From contig OZ024863.1 of NCBI GenBank assembly GCA_964017155.1, positions 39,337,617-39,401,616 of the forward strand: a DNA stretch of 64,000 nt, in the 5' to 3' direction. Numbering within the stretch: position 1 is the stretch's first letter; every line of letters begins with the position of its first letter. Position numbers and translations under genes: made by a program. Under the pieces are notes generated by a model. The model did not search any database, was not told the DNA's origin, and saw only the letters and a program-made list of their open reading frames with translations. This stretch comes from Oasisia sp. SBJ-2009. Lineage: Eukaryota > Annelida > Polychaeta > Sabellida > Siboglinidae. This document shows, in pieces, positions 10,312 through 23,255 of this stretch.

Positions 10312-13300
10312 TCACGTGCCCAGTTCTAAAGAGACCCCGTTTCTTTTGGGTCGATGTTCCCATCTGATTTCGTCGAAGTCAACGTCTCGATTGAGGAAAC
10401 ATTCCCCGTCTTTTTCATACCACCGAGCTATATCAAATTCGGGGAAGAAGAACGCTATTTCCCTTTCCGCCGTCGCCTCACAATCTGAAATTGAGATAAC
10501 GCACATTAGAATATGTAGTTACTTGAATTTCCGACACACGGCTGACGGTACTGAGTGTACAGTACACAGTCATGCCTAATATGAACGATTAACACGACGA
10601 TTCATCGTGTTGTTCTGCCTGCATCCGTATCATACGTCCATAACATGTCCGACATGTATTGTTTGGCCTCTGATCTGTCTTCTGTTTTAATCTAACTGCA
10701 TCCCAATTCATTCGTCGGTTCATCCACCCTAGGTCCTTCCTGCAGTAATCCCCAAGACTTAGACTTTCTTGCAAAAGGCAAATCTATATATAATTTTCTG
10801 GAACATCTTTCTGGGCAACAGAATCTATGTGTTTTTTTTAGTTGGATGCCCGAGCATCTATCTATACAAGATTCGTGAGCCACGATTCAAAGGTCCGAAG
10901 CCTTGCAGTTACGTCGAATGTTATTGTCAGGAATTGACACTGCTCGCATAATTAAAACGAGTCGTGGTGTCGTATACGAGGAACTGTGGAGCGAATAACA
11001 CAATAATTAACAGACATTAGCAACTGTGAGAAATGCATGCTGCGTGCGTCGGTAGTAATCATGGCCGTTAATGACGGTCTGATGACTGTCAGGCGACACT
11101 TGCCCGAGTCAAGTACTGGCACGCACACGCGACACATGACCGTCACAATGTCTAACCATCTGTTGATAGGCATATGTATAATATTTATTGTATATCATAT
11201 ACTAGGGACCTTTTATATACTCTTTAAGAGTCAGTTTTCCTACAGAAAATGACAAAGAAATGTTGTTCCAGGATCCATGGTCACACTGTATCATTTTAGT
11301 TAAAGTTATCATTCTGAAGAATGTATATAATATACCATCTCTGGTTAATTAAAGTCAATAGAAAAACATACTTCGGTTAATTAACATGTATCAATTTAAG
11401 GCGCAAGATATCAACAACCCATGTGATGAAACAAACAAGAGACAAGATAACAGTTCACACCTGAGCCGTGCATGGAGTTCCTCGTGTCTGTCAAACCAAA
11501 CCGACCGCGCAGTGAGTTTGGGCATTCGTAGACCGTTCTGAAACAAGAAACACTTGGTTATTTTGAAACACGAAACATGTATGTTAAATTACCAAATCAG
11601 ATTTTCTTAAACGGGTATGTGAAATATCCCTAGTATGTGACATGTGCCTGTAAACGAGATGATCGTGAGTGTTGCGGTGTTTGAAACTATCAACTGGAGT
11701 TATTTTTATTTGAAGGCAACGACACTTACTAACTATTGGAAGCAAACAACAACAAAAACAGTAACTTAACGCCGTAGCATGTTGGCAGATTTTCCATATA
11801 AATTATGTTGTTCCTTAATCAAAACATTGCTATATTATGGAATGTTTTGATTAAGAAATAACATAATTTGTGGTTTTTGTTATATATCATATAATAAAGA
11901 GATATAAAGATATATATTTACTCAAGATAACCATGACATTTATATTACATTTCCTGGATTATCTGCCAATCCATCATTATTTTGCAATCACTGACATGTT
12001 CTAAGGACTAGTGACCAAAGACGCACGGTAACAGTATCTGTAGAAACACAACACTGACTCACTTGAACACTTTGGTGGGCCCCATCAACTGTCTCCAGTG
12101 GCGTATTGCGTCATCCCGGACCAAGATGTGGGCAGAGATTGGACCACTGCCAGAAGTCAAGAACAAAGCAATCTGTCTTATGTACACAGAAGACAAAGTA
12201 CACCTGGCTTCCTGTCTGGCAACATTAATCAGTGTATTATGAATATTTTCACAGATGTCAAAACCATGAATGCATGCTCTGGAGGTAAATAGAGCTAAGG
12301 TAAACAAAGACAGACGAAACGGAGTACTACATGTGTGAGTTTATCAGCTGAATGTGTATTTGTCTTATCATCCTTGTAGCTGCACCAACATTGGTAATCC
12401 GGTTACGGTATATTAATTCTCGCAGAGTCCGCAATACACCCACTCAACTGCCTTATGAGTCGTCACAGCTAAAAACAGACAGGGCCATGTGTCCTGTGTC
12501 GTAGACAGTCAGAGGAAGAACAAGACTGAGATTTGCTGGACATTACTACACACATAAAGACGAAATGGCATGTAGGGTGATCTTGCGGCAACAGGCACAT
12601 GGAACGGCCAAGAGAGGGAGACCGGCAGCCACACATCCTGTCACCCTGACTGCTGGAAGGAAGTAGCAGGCCTAGAGGTGAACCATCTAATATTGGCAAT
12701 GGTGGGCTGAGAGACCTGGAGAAGCCATACTACTCAAAATTTGCTAGGGATCACTGTTTAGGGTGATATTATATGTTTTGTCATGGGTATCACATAAAAA
12801 CTAAAAATGGCATGTATTCAAGGATTTGTTTATTTCCTGAATGTCATTGCTGTATACCAAATGTGAACAATAGGTAACACGCGTTCTGTCGTCAAAGAAG
12901 CAAACCCCCAAAAATGGAGGTTTCAGAATGTTCCTCCAAGTCATGAAAATGTCCCAAATAGTTCAATTACCAGCAGCAATAACTGTCAGTAGCTTGTGTG
13001 TGACCCACGTTATGCAATCACAATCACAGCCTAGCAACGTCGTCTCATGCATCCAATGAGTCTCTGGATGGCTGCCATCTCAAGATTGTTCCATTACAAA
13101 GATGGTATGATCCTTAGCAAATTTGGAGTACCAAGGTACAGTTGAAACGTCAGTGGCCAACATAAGTGAGTAAGTGTGAGATACAGTCAACATGCAATAG
13201 TTGACAACATAACAGCATAAATGCCACAACCATTGTCTGATGCTTCATGCCTGAGGAAAGCCACATATTCAGAGTGTCTGCAGAGATTCCAGTATCAACG

Positions 13301-14683
13301 GCATCATGCCTGCCTAATTGTCTCTTTGTCTGCAATTGTGTGGAAATTACGCGGACAAATGACACAGGTTGTCATGAGTAGAACGCATGCGTGACTACAG
13401 CCATTGTGGGGATATCTTGTTGATGACACTTCACCTCTGAGCCAATATTGGTGCAATTCGGTGGCGTGTCATTAATGGCTTGTTGGCTGCAGACGTAATA
13501 AAGTTAACTAGCAGTGTGACCATCTGGACATGACAGGAGAACAGAATGCGCTTTGTTACTACAATGCTGACATTTCGAATGAAGTTACTTGTTTTTATAG
13601 TGTGACATTACTAAATTGCATCATTTTTAATATAAGTCGGAAGAAACTATGTTACATGTGAAATTACCACTCATATCCAATTGTTTTAACACCATTATAA
13701 AATGACCATTATAAAATTTACCATGAATAGAAGGTTCGACACGCTAGATAATGAGGCAAATGTCAGTAAAATTTACCTGGACATGAAGCTGACAAGTCTG
13801 TTGTAGAAGAATCTACCTGAAATGCAGCAATGGTTACTTATTACTATTAGATGCTCAGATATAAAGACAGATGTGTGTTTATTACATGTGATATTACAGT
13901 AAATAAATGTCATCTTCATTAATTACCATTGTTGGCTGAATGACACCTTCACATTACAATTTAGACATTCTGAAAACTACATAATAATTTCAATTACGTG
14001 TATATAAAATAATCAGTTATATAATAGTTTCAAAAATCTGAATCGACTACAATTAGTGCACTTGTCTCCAATCAATTATAAATACAATCATGCACTTAGA
14101 CCCAGCTCTGTCCCTACTTTCTCTCAATAATATCAAGTGTATGTTTCTGTCATGACTCACCTTCGTGTTCTTGGTAAAATTCCTCTGCTTTCTGTCGATT
14201 TAATCGCAAGTATCTCGACTGCACAAAAAAGAAACCATTCCTCAAAATTGTTTCTTTGATTTCCTGAAATGTACAAAGAATCATAGTGAATATATTGTTC
14301 ATGGCTCCAAGAATGGTTTATTGTAGTATAATTAACTTACTTTGGAGCTTAAAGCCGAAATCTGAGGCAACACACGTGACACCAGTACGTGAACAAGGCC
14401 AGTAGATGATGGGTCGAAACATCGTACTCATCTTCGACTTTAAGCTCCAAAGTAAGTTAATTATAATACAATATATAATGAATAAGTTTTGGAAATAAGT
14501 CAACAGATTATGTAAATTTGTTCTCATTGTCACATAAATAAAATAAATTATATATCATTTATACATGTACAGTGTATATATGGGATGTGCAATTTTTTTT
14601 AACAATAATATATAGTACTACAATTTTTGCATTTCCCTATATTATATATATATACATATATACATATATACATATAGACACAC

Positions 14684-14781
<98 letters not shown>

Positions 14782-16317
14782 GGGCCTTTCCCTTCGTATG
14801 CTGATTACTCTGTACCTAATACCTTTAAAGTAATTTTCTTTTTTGTATTTGAAAGTTCCAATTTTGTCAGTAGGACATTTGACAGTAGTTTCAGTCTGTC
14901 ATTGTTTTACATATGAAGATGTCAGTTTTAACAATTCTGTATATCATGAGACTGGTTTGTGAAGAAGTCTTTGATAAGGGATAGTGTCAAAATCATTGAT
15001 GAAGTCTAGCATGAGAATGTATGTTTGTTGTCTAGATGGTTCAGGATGAAGATCATGAAGTAGCATATGACATGTTCCATTAGTTCACAGCACACTGACG
15101 TTTTGTTTCATTTCATAAATTATGTTTATCTCATTAGTAATTGTACCTTGCTTGTGTTAATAACATTCACCACCTGCTCTGTTGTCTGTACATGGCTGCC
15201 AAGTGGTCATTGTTTATTTGCCTGGTTTTAATATTGCCACCCTGCCATCACACTGCACTTGTCTATGTGTCTGATACACTGATAATGACACCATCTGTCA
15301 CTGTGTCATTGTGATGTGACAGACAGTGACACCTAGTGGACACACCCAAATTGTCCATTTCCATTCTTCTAAAGGATCTCATTCTCAGTTACACCAACTA
15401 ACACGGCTTGTTTACAACCAAACAATGACGGGTTGCAACAGGAAGATTTGGTTTTCAAGAGCTACCTTCTTGAAACATCTGATTATAATGCGACAGTTAT
15501 ATGGTTTATGCATATCATCTGGACTACTAAGGCCGACTTCAATTGAGCTATGCGAGTAACTCAAGTAACCCGAGTCCCAATTGAACATCCAAGATCACTT
15601 GCTCACGTGACCCTTCCTGACATAGATAAACAAGGTCAATCTGCAAGGCTGCTACCTACCCTACCTACATGACACAATCATTTAAATATGGATTAAAGTC
15701 ACCACATTCTATGAATTATACTTTAAGACCAAGAAGATGAACATCACAATTTACACACTGAACAACAGATTATTTTATTAAATTTATTAACATTAGGGGT
15801 TTATCTCCGTGACCACGATCATCACTGTTCAGTTGGATTACTCTTGTGGTACTGTGTGCGCAGCGTAAACCAGATATCATGTTAGAGTAACACGAGTAAC
15901 TTGAGTAGACCAATCGAAGTCGGCCTAAGAGGCCTTTGACACGCTGCCACATCTGAGAGCAGGTAAGAAAGGGTTGCAATGCGTGCAAGTTGTTATAATA
16001 ATTAAAAAAAATTTATACATTAAATTCTGGAGTAAAACTCTGTTCAGTATTGTTGATAATAGTAGCTAATAATAATAATAAAAAATACAATTAAAACACA
16101 TAGCTAAATCATTGTTGTACGAAATTGAACTAGAGAACATTAAATGAAATCAAAGGTAGCATTGTTGTAATTTATATTATGCATTAATGTAGTCAAGAAA
16201 TATAAATACATATGTATATACATGTATATACATGTATATATATAATATGCATACTTATAAGCAATTGCATCATATATACTACTGCTACTGCTACTGCTAC
16301 TGCTCCTGCTCCTGCTC

Positions 16318-16363
<46 letters not shown>

Positions 16364-17130
16364 GAGAGATCATTATTATTAATGGGTTAATGTCTCTATC
16401 AGTGAAACCATTACAATAATCATAAATATTGGCACTTATGCAGAATTCGGACCCACCTCAATTTTGCCATTATAACTGTGTGAACATTTGATACATGATT
16501 TTGTTAATTCACTCATTTAACATCATCTTGCTCATATTTATTAGCAGACTTTTGAGGCTGAAAATACAGCGGGGTCGGCATAAACAAATTGTTTATCACC
16601 CATTCCATGTGCACAGCGCAGTAACACATGCACCGCTGCGCTTGCGACTGTCACAAATCGGAGCATTATTTGGGTCTCAAAATGCAATATTTGTGAAACA
16701 TTAATATACCTGGGAATGCTGATTGATCATTGTTTAGGATTAGTCTTAAATTTAGAGTTTGTGTCAATGTCTTCTTCTTCCGAGTACCGCCTAGCTTCAA
16801 CATGCTGAAGTTATCCAATATATATAGTTATAATGGCAACATTTAGAAGGGTCCGAATTCTGCATAAGTGCCTAAATATTATGTTGATCCGACACAGTTG
16901 GACAGGTATGGCTAAAACAGAACGCGATCGATTTGCTGAAATGAATTTATTCTCGATTGTTTACGTGCAACATTGCCATCGTTGATGTATTATCGCTCAC
17001 AACTGGTAAACACATCACTGGGCACATGCTATTAACCCTGTATTACCGTGGCAACAATTGGATTAGCGATGACGTCTGGCTTCAGCAGAGCCATCGTCAG
17101 TTGCAGACTTTGACGCACTCTACACATCAT
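10312..17130 (-). CDS. NME6: Nucleoside diphosphate kinase 6 (NME6), six coding exons
   Basis: The coding exons, in transcript order, are 17130-17047, 14263-14161, 13816-13777, 12146-12063, 11537-11461 and 10484-10312. All have GT-AG borders, phases agree, and they join to 186 codons plus stop, the length of human NME6. Recognisable blocks are LQLTMALLKPD (residues 9-19, Lys17 of the NDP-kinase fold), FYQEHEGRFFYNRLVSFMS (57-75), WRQLMGPTKVF (93-103), LRGRFGLTDTRN (113-124) and the catalytic HGSD with His127. The family transfers the gamma-phosphate from NTPs to NDPs through a phospho-histidine; NME6 is known as a mitochondrial member. The Ser that usually follows HGSD is Cys131 here, and the Asp before it is split by an intron. 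The first of two adjacent ATGs was taken as start. RPS21 lies upstream on the same strand, its poly(A) signal about 760 bp away. Confidence 0.95.
11800..11869. repeat. 70-nt near-perfect hairpin in an NME6 intron
   Basis: Two 29-nt arms (aaattatgttgttccttaat... and its near inverse) pair with one G-U and one mismatch around a 12-nt loop. It lies between NME6 exons 4 and 5. The size suits either a pre-miRNA-like hairpin or a tiny foldback MITE; sequence alone cannot decide. Confidence 0.85.
12728..13133. mobile_element. Possible MITE or Tc1-like deletion derivative
   Basis: tactcaaaatttgctaggga at 12731 is mirrored by tccttagcaaatttggagta ending at 13130, giving inverted ends about 400 bp apart inside an NME6 intron. 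No coding remnant lies between them. Confidence 0.35.
14284..14480. mobile_element. MITE, family with TIR TTAACTTACTTTGGAGCTT (copy 1)
   Basis: Inverted ends attaacttactttggagctt (about 14332) and aagctccaaagtaagttaat (about 14443) flank an interior shared in inverted orientation with 56480-56520. The flank gttcatggctccaagaatgg (14297) also recurs beside the copies at 56.4 kb and 62.4 kb, so it belongs to the element. It lies just upstream of NME6 exon 2. Confidence 0.75.
14688..14780. repeat. (CA)n microsatellite
   Basis: About 93 bp of uninterrupted CA after a (TA)/(CATA) lead-in at 14640-14680, inside NME6 intron 1. Confidence 0.98.
15531..15925. mobile_element. Harbinger-like MITE with TAA target duplication
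   Basis: The ends are GGCCGACTTCAATTG (15531) and CAATCGAAGTCGGCC (ending 15925), 14 of 15 matching when inverted, with further similarity inside (gagtaactcaagtaac against gttactcgtgttact). A direct TAA lies on each side (15528-15530 and 15926-15928). PIF/Harbinger elements use 3-bp TWA targets, so this assignment fits. Confidence 0.65.
16281..16364. repeat. (CTG/CTA)n trinucleotide microsatellite
   Basis: ctactgctac grades through ctcctg into pure cta repeats, about 84 bp, inside NME6 intron 1. Confidence 0.95.
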
Positions 17131-17890
17131 GACTGAGGATGTAATCAAAGCGACTATTTCACATCACCTTCGAATAGTTCACAGCTAGTCGCTAGATGGC
17201 GTACGTTCGACTTAATTTTCACTCGCCAATGGACAGTATTTAAGATATTAAATGTTATCACTCCCAAAATAAGACTTCAGTAGAAGCAACATTAAGACCA
17301 ACGAATACTATATTCTTACTCTTGTACTCCACAAACTAGTTTAATAGTTAATTGTCCAAATGACAACTTAAACCAAGCCTTGCTTACGTGTGAAACTGTG
17401 GGCCTTTAAGAATTTTAAGCAAACCAGATATAATTGGAATTTACTTTTGTATGAATATAATGTAGTCTTTCATTTGCCATATTTATGGAGTCATCAATGT
17501 CGTGTCTTAACTTTCATCATTCCTTTGGCACCGTCTTGTAAAACTGTATCTGTCCACATATACGGTCTGTGTGTGTGCATATCTCCACCAGTCTTGCTTG
17601 TGCGGAAGCTGATTTGTGTGGCTAAGCTAATCAGATCCTTTCGTGGGGGTTCATAGTTGTTTACTTCAAATTTCACACAGGGACCCAAGTTATGTTTTTA
17701 CATACTTTTTTAAACAGGAAGTTTCAATTTGTAGAGAGTTATAGGTATAACCATGGCTGTATGTCTTTCCCATGCTATTCAAGTAAGTCTGTAAATTGTG
17801 AAATTTTTACAATCCTATTAATACTATGATGTGTGATGTCTGTTGGGAAAAAATGATGAAAGAATCATACAATGAAATGAGATTTCACAT

Positions 17891-17896
17891 TTTATT
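17891..17896 (-). terminator. RPS21 poly(A) signal AATAAA
   Basis: The plus strand reads TTTATT, about 40 nt past the RPS21 stop codon at 17934. The very short 3'UTR is typical of ribosomal protein mRNAs. Confidence 0.75.
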
Positions 17897-17933
17897 TGTT
17901 GACATTGCTACATGAAAGGCATGCCATCACTGC

Positions 17934-20900
17934 TCAGAAGTTCCTACAACACAAGAGAAAGGCACAATTAATGCATCAGCTTGAGAGAGCACATCATTGT
18001 ATTGTTACTTGGTTAGTTTGTACTTTCATCATTTTTTTAGATTGATGCATATCATTATGAGCTAACATACACTGCAGATATACTACGTGAAAAAATTTAT
18101 TATCACATGAATCACAATGAGCTTACTGCCACATAAATGGTTAAATATGCAGCAAAGTTTACCACAGTCTGAGACTTAATTCAAAAGAATGCCGTATAAA
18201 GACCTTGAATCCTGACGAGAAATGACATGCCACATATGCAGAGTTATGACATCAACATGTTCTCATGATCATTTGTGAATAACAAAACATAACTAAATAA
18301 ATGCATAGGATTACATGAAGTAGTCAAATCAACAGGATAATGAGTAATTGTTGACATAAGATATTAAAATTCCCAAAGAATTGAAGAGACACAGTAGTAT
18401 TGTTGATAGCACTATTACTTCCAAACCAATCTCTTGATAAACCCAGCATATTACAGAAAATTAGCATGCAGACTTTCAAGAATGCTGGAAAGACTACTAA
18501 AAATTTTTTTTATTGAATTATTGTCGTTTCCAACTGCTTTTTAGATACCAATATGACAGTAAGCAATGTGCTTCTAAGAAGCACCATCAGATTTATCACG
18601 ATTGGGAACACCTGTTATAAAACATTTGATCAAGACGTGGACGCTCACTTTGCAATGATACCGTCTCTCTTGGCCAGACCTATGATGCAGTCATCAGATT
18701 CACCCTGAAACCAACCAAACAACCAGCGAGTTATGACAAACACTATATGAACAACATTTTACAGTAGCCAAATACTAGTACCTTTTCTTCAAGCCTTGTA
18801 ATTACCATCCCAAAGTATAAGTAAAATAAGTAGTAAATACAAAAGCTACAAACTGATCAATTATCGCTTGACTGCAATTACACAATATTTAGAGTTTAAA
18901 TGATTTTGATACAGTAATCAGATTAGCCAGAGCACTGGTTTAGCACCATTTCGCAATCTGTTAGGTAGATTAAAATTTTTGGTCAGAGTTGTTTTTCATC
19001 TAGATTACCAATTTTTTTTTTATATATAAGTATGGAATAATCTTTGTTACAATAATTATATAAGACATCAAAGCCAGACAACAATATTTTTTATGCAAAC
19101 TATCTTAATTAATTAAAACTAGCCACTTTATCTAGGCCAGTTTTGTAATAAACCTTATGACATTCCAATTTCATTTCTGCAATTTTCCCCTTGAGCAACA
19201 CCTGGGTAATCAGCTGTTTTTTAAATTATAAATTCTAATGTCACATTCACTTGAAATTGGTTTGCTAAGATATTACCTCTCTAAAAATGTATCCTAAATG
19301 TCCAGAATTGGTCACAAATATCACAAAAACAATCAATACTTGTAAAGGCTTTACAAAAGAGTAGACACTAGTGGTCTCCTTGCGTTAAATTAAACCTACT
19401 GAGGCTTCAGAAATGTTCATGTTGATAGACGGACAGACATAACATATATACATATTGTATGTAGATATACACCTTATGTATGCGTGTAGAACTAAATAAA
19501 ACGGTACTGCATCATTGACATTCCAGTTATTAGAACAGTAAATCAGATATTAGATGATGTTTTTGATTATATTGAGAAAGTGACAGGTATACCCACCATT
19601 CGGCGGATAGCTCCACAGATGGCGTATGTCTTGTACTGGCCAGTCATGCGACCTGTCGTTGGATCCACCTGTAAAACGACAACAGTCAAATAACATACAT
19701 TTCACACATGCATACTACAATGAACACTTTCTAAGTCCCAAATGGCCATCTTGCCTTGTTCACAACTTGACCATTGCTGCAATCTGGCTTGACAGACAAC
19801 TATTTCAACACACGTGACGTGTAACAAGGACCTCTACAAACATTAGCCAACGAAGCAAGAAACACAATGTTTACTGCTGCAGAGTGCTAGATTAGTCTCC
19901 ATGTACTACATCACAATTGCCCTCTCACTTTATTTAACCTATTATGAATGGAGTTCATTAATTTATACATCTATGTAAAAATTACACATTTTAATGTGTG
20001 TATAGTTTACACAGCATGCTTTTTTGAGATCATGATTTCATGCAAACTAATTGTTCACAAGTTAGCATGTCAGTGAACACAGATGTTTATTTTTCTATTT
20101 ATCAACAGTAAAAATTACAGTAAATAAAAATCACTAAGTTTTTAATCAAACCTCAGCAATGTTCATCTGGATCGATGCATGGTCTTTTGCTTGAATGATC
20201 CGGTTGCTTGCGGAACTGCAATAAAAAAATCACGTATATTTTACCAATGATAAAAAACTTTTCTTACAGTAAATATTGTAAAGTATTGCATTTTTTCACC
20301 GGAAACATATTTTAGTTTATTTTGGGGCACTTGTAGAATCCAGACCAACTGTGAATTTGTCATCATAAGTACATCATTATAATATACTTTCCTCTAAATC
20401 TAATATGTCGCTGCACTGCATTAGTTCTGACATCAGTTGTGAGTCACTTTTGAATGTTACAGTTTTGCATTGTAACATAGTATATTTCTGGAGATCATTT
20501 ACTCTCCGAACTAACCATGAAAACAACCACACAGCCACTAAACTTCTTTTCACAGATCTTGGGGATCTTTTACTTTCTGACTAAACTATGAAAATGACAA
20601 CCTACAGCCAGCAAATTATAACATCTTATATATACACACTAGATGACAAAATAATTTAAGTATCTGTAAAGAATAAAATTCACAAGACAAACTTATGCAA
20701 AACTCACAGGCAAACTGACACAATCGGCGGCTATGCATAATTGTGTGATTACCATATTACCAACTATTGTGTCGAAGTGTCATTGTTTAGGGTTAGGAAA
20801 GAACAAGAATTGGTAAGCTCATTTATGTGGCGACACCGCAACAAAATACTGATGTTCCGGTAATTGCTGAGCTATGCATAGCCGCCGCAGCTGATGTCGA

Positions 20901-22135
20901 GTTTTGTCTGAGTTTGTTACATGACTTTTATTCTATACAGGCATTTAAATGATTTTATTTTATAACCTAGTAGGCCTATATGTATATAAGATCTGGGCGA
21001 TGTTTTACTTTTTGACCTAATCTGAAGATGACAAGCGACAGTCGCCAAACTTCTCATATATCTTATATAGATGAACACACATACTAGGTTACAAAAACAA
21101 ATCGCTTACTTTACTGAAACAAATAAACTTCACAAAACAAACTCAGCATCAACTGAACATCATCAGTGGCAGCTATGCATAGTTCTGTGGTTGCCATAAT
21201 TGGTATACCACGTAATTTGGGTTTTGTGTCGAGGTGCCACTTTTTAGCAGTGTAGCCTGTATGGTTAAAGTGTAGGCTAAGTTAGGATTAGTTTAGAGTT
21301 AAAATAAAACTGGAATTTGTGAAGCATATTTTTGTAGCAGCGGCCAGCGCCGTGAATGATGAAATACTGCTGTCATGGTAATCGCAAATAATAAGTTTTG
21401 CACAAGCTTGTTTTGTGAATTTTATTTGTAAGGCCATCACCTTTTTACGGCAATTTCACTCAATTCAATTATTTTGCAACTAGTGTGTGTATAAGATACA
21501 AAGCCTATAAGATTTGTAAGATGTTTGGCGACTGTCACTTGTTGCTAGCTTCAGTCTATCTACCATGAGGTATTAGGACTGATGTGATCTGCAGCGAACA
21601 AAAATCGGATGGTACAATTACGGGTACTTTGCAGTTTAGGCCCGCACCTCGAAAAAAACATCAAAATGATCACCTACGATGACCAAACTTCGCAGGGCGT
21701 ATCTACTACACCTGTACTATACGTATGCACTTGTCACATGATCAAAAAATAATAATTAATGCCTGAAATCGATCAAAATGTGCAAGTAAATAACGCTCTT
21801 TCCTTGGCGCCACCTGACGGAGTTCACTGTGGCAGTAGTGACTCGGCGATGAAAGCGCGTTATTTACTTACACATTTTGATCGATTTCAGGCATTAATTA
21901 TTATGTTTTGATCACGTGACAAGTGCATACGCATAGTACAGGTGTAGTAGGTACACCCTGCGAAGTTTGGTTATCGTAGGTGATCATTTTGATGGTTTTT
22001 CGAGGTGCGGGCCTAAACTGCAAAAGTACCCAATTACGCTTGTCTCCGTCTAGTCTACAGACATCGTGATCGTGACAGTACAAACCATTTCCGCGGGATG
22101 TACATGTCAACGTATTCTCCACCGTCGTTCTGCAT
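17934..22135 (-). CDS. RPS21: 40S ribosomal protein S21 (eS21), five coding exons
   Basis: The coding exons, in transcript order, are 22135-22086, 20215-20152, 19668-19597, 18704-18649 and 17943-17934, all with GT-AG borders. The last coding exon holds only 10 coding bases, ending KNF-stop. Together they encode 83 residues, exactly the usual length. Diagnostic segments are [20 protein letters not shown] (1-20), [12 protein letters not shown] (28-39), [18 protein letters not shown] (49-66) and DGIIAKNF (76-83). The protein is a structural component of the small ribosomal subunit needed for late 18S rRNA maturation. The coding start exon begins at acceptor 22155, and a non-coding first exon lies at 22297-22266. 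The 1.87-kb intron after the start exon is almost filled by foldback elements. Confidence 0.98.
20545..21600. mobile_element. Two adjacent foldback elements of one family in the RPS21 intron
   Basis: Imperfect arms around 20560-20730 and 20870-21010 are mirror copies (gggatcttttactttctgac against gatgttttactttttgacct). Related arms recur at 21010-21190 and 21300-21570 (acagtcgccaaacttctcat against agatgtttggcgactgtcac). Both central regions contain ctatgcata. Boundaries are approximate. Confidence 0.6.
21622..22031. mobile_element. Foldback MITE with about 180-bp arms
   Basis: The left arm (21622-21803) and right arm (21851-22031) are near-perfect inverses around a spacer of about 47 bp. The termini are GGGTAC and GTACCC, and AATTAC is repeated directly outside both ends (21616-21621 and 22032-22037), a plausible target duplication. 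It lies about 55 bp from the RPS21 start-exon donor. Confidence 0.85.
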
Positions 22136-22265
22136 CTTGGCTCGAATAAACGGACCTGAAAATGAAACATGTGATGCAGTTATACAATATTTTTTAATTA
22201 AAAGAGGAAATTTATTTGAAATGTAGTAAATATTAAGCTTTATTCCCAAGCACGTGCAAACTTAC

Positions 22266-22297
22266 AACTCGGCAAAATATGGCCGTACAGGAAAAGG
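22266..22297 (-). promoter_or_regulatory. RPS21: RPS21 non-coding first exon with 5' TOP motif
   Basis: On the minus strand CCTTTTCCTG at 22297-22288 is a terminal oligopyrimidine tract of the kind that begins ribosomal protein mRNAs and makes their translation mTOR-sensitive. The exon would be about 32 nt and ends at a strong gtaagt donor (22265), pairing with the acceptor before 22155. The exact start base is inferred. Confidence 0.75.
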
Positions 22298-22594
22298 ACG
22301 ATTTCCCACAATGCCGTAAAATATGACTGTGCTGCCGTCTAGCGAATCAATTTTAACAAATTTTATTATTGTTGTTTTTGAGCGGCAGATGGCAGCAGTG
22401 GTAATTACCATACTACCCAAATCACACCATTTAACATTGGTTTTAAATTTATAAAAAAAAACATGTTTATAATTATGAACTATAATTATTTTGATATGCT
22501 TAATGCGAAAATATCGGTGAACCACACGAACAGCAGTTAAAATGCTAATGCTGCATTATCAGCTAAATAACAATTTTAATAATAATTACTGCAG

Positions 22595-23255
22595 ATATTT
22601 GTGTTAGAATAAATAAAGAAAAAATCAATAGAGTAAATTGCACACCATTTTTAGGTGTAGTAATTGATGACAAATTAAACTGGAAAAGTCACATTTTATC
22701 ACTAAGATCTAAACTGTCAAAATGTTGTGCTATTATGTATAGAGCCAGTTCCTTGATTAACAAACATGGTATGCATATTTTGTACTATTCTCTTTTCATG
22801 CCTTATATTATATATTGTGCTGAAGTATGGGGTAACACATATGCTACAAATATTCATTGTTTACTTGTATTACAGAAAAGGGTTATGAGATTTAATTTGT
22901 GGTGCCAAAAGACTTGATCACACAAACTTACTCTTTCACAATGTACATATTCTTAAAATACCAGATCTTGTAAAACTAAAAACTGCTATAATTATGTTTA
23001 AGGCATAGCGTTATATATTACCAATGAATGTACCAAAATTATTCAGAATACATGAATCACGATATTCATCCAGGCATAAATGTAAGTTCAAGCAAATCTA
23101 TGTACGTACTAACTTAAAAAATATGTGTATTTCTGTTACTGGGGTTAAACTTTGGAACACCCTCGATAATTCATTGATTAGTTGTAAAAATGTTCATCAT
23201 TTCAAAAAGTTTTATACAGATAGACTGTTGAATAGTTATGTGTTAGAGTCCTAGA
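22595..23255 (+). mobile_element. Non-LTR retrotransposon 3' fragment (RT C-terminus)
   Basis: An open stretch reads FLGVVIDDKLNWKSHI (about 22652) and then LINKHGMHILYYSLFMPYII (22754), typical of the region after the catalytic core of jockey/CR1-like reverse transcriptases. The frame breaks at 22917 and resumes at 23024-23254 (GVKLWNTLDNSLISC). The copy is 5' truncated and inactive. Confidence 0.75.

Noticed and set aside
10214..10579. 121-aa plus-strand frame
   Set aside because: It is antisense to NME6 exon 6, whose reading is clearly the conserved one.
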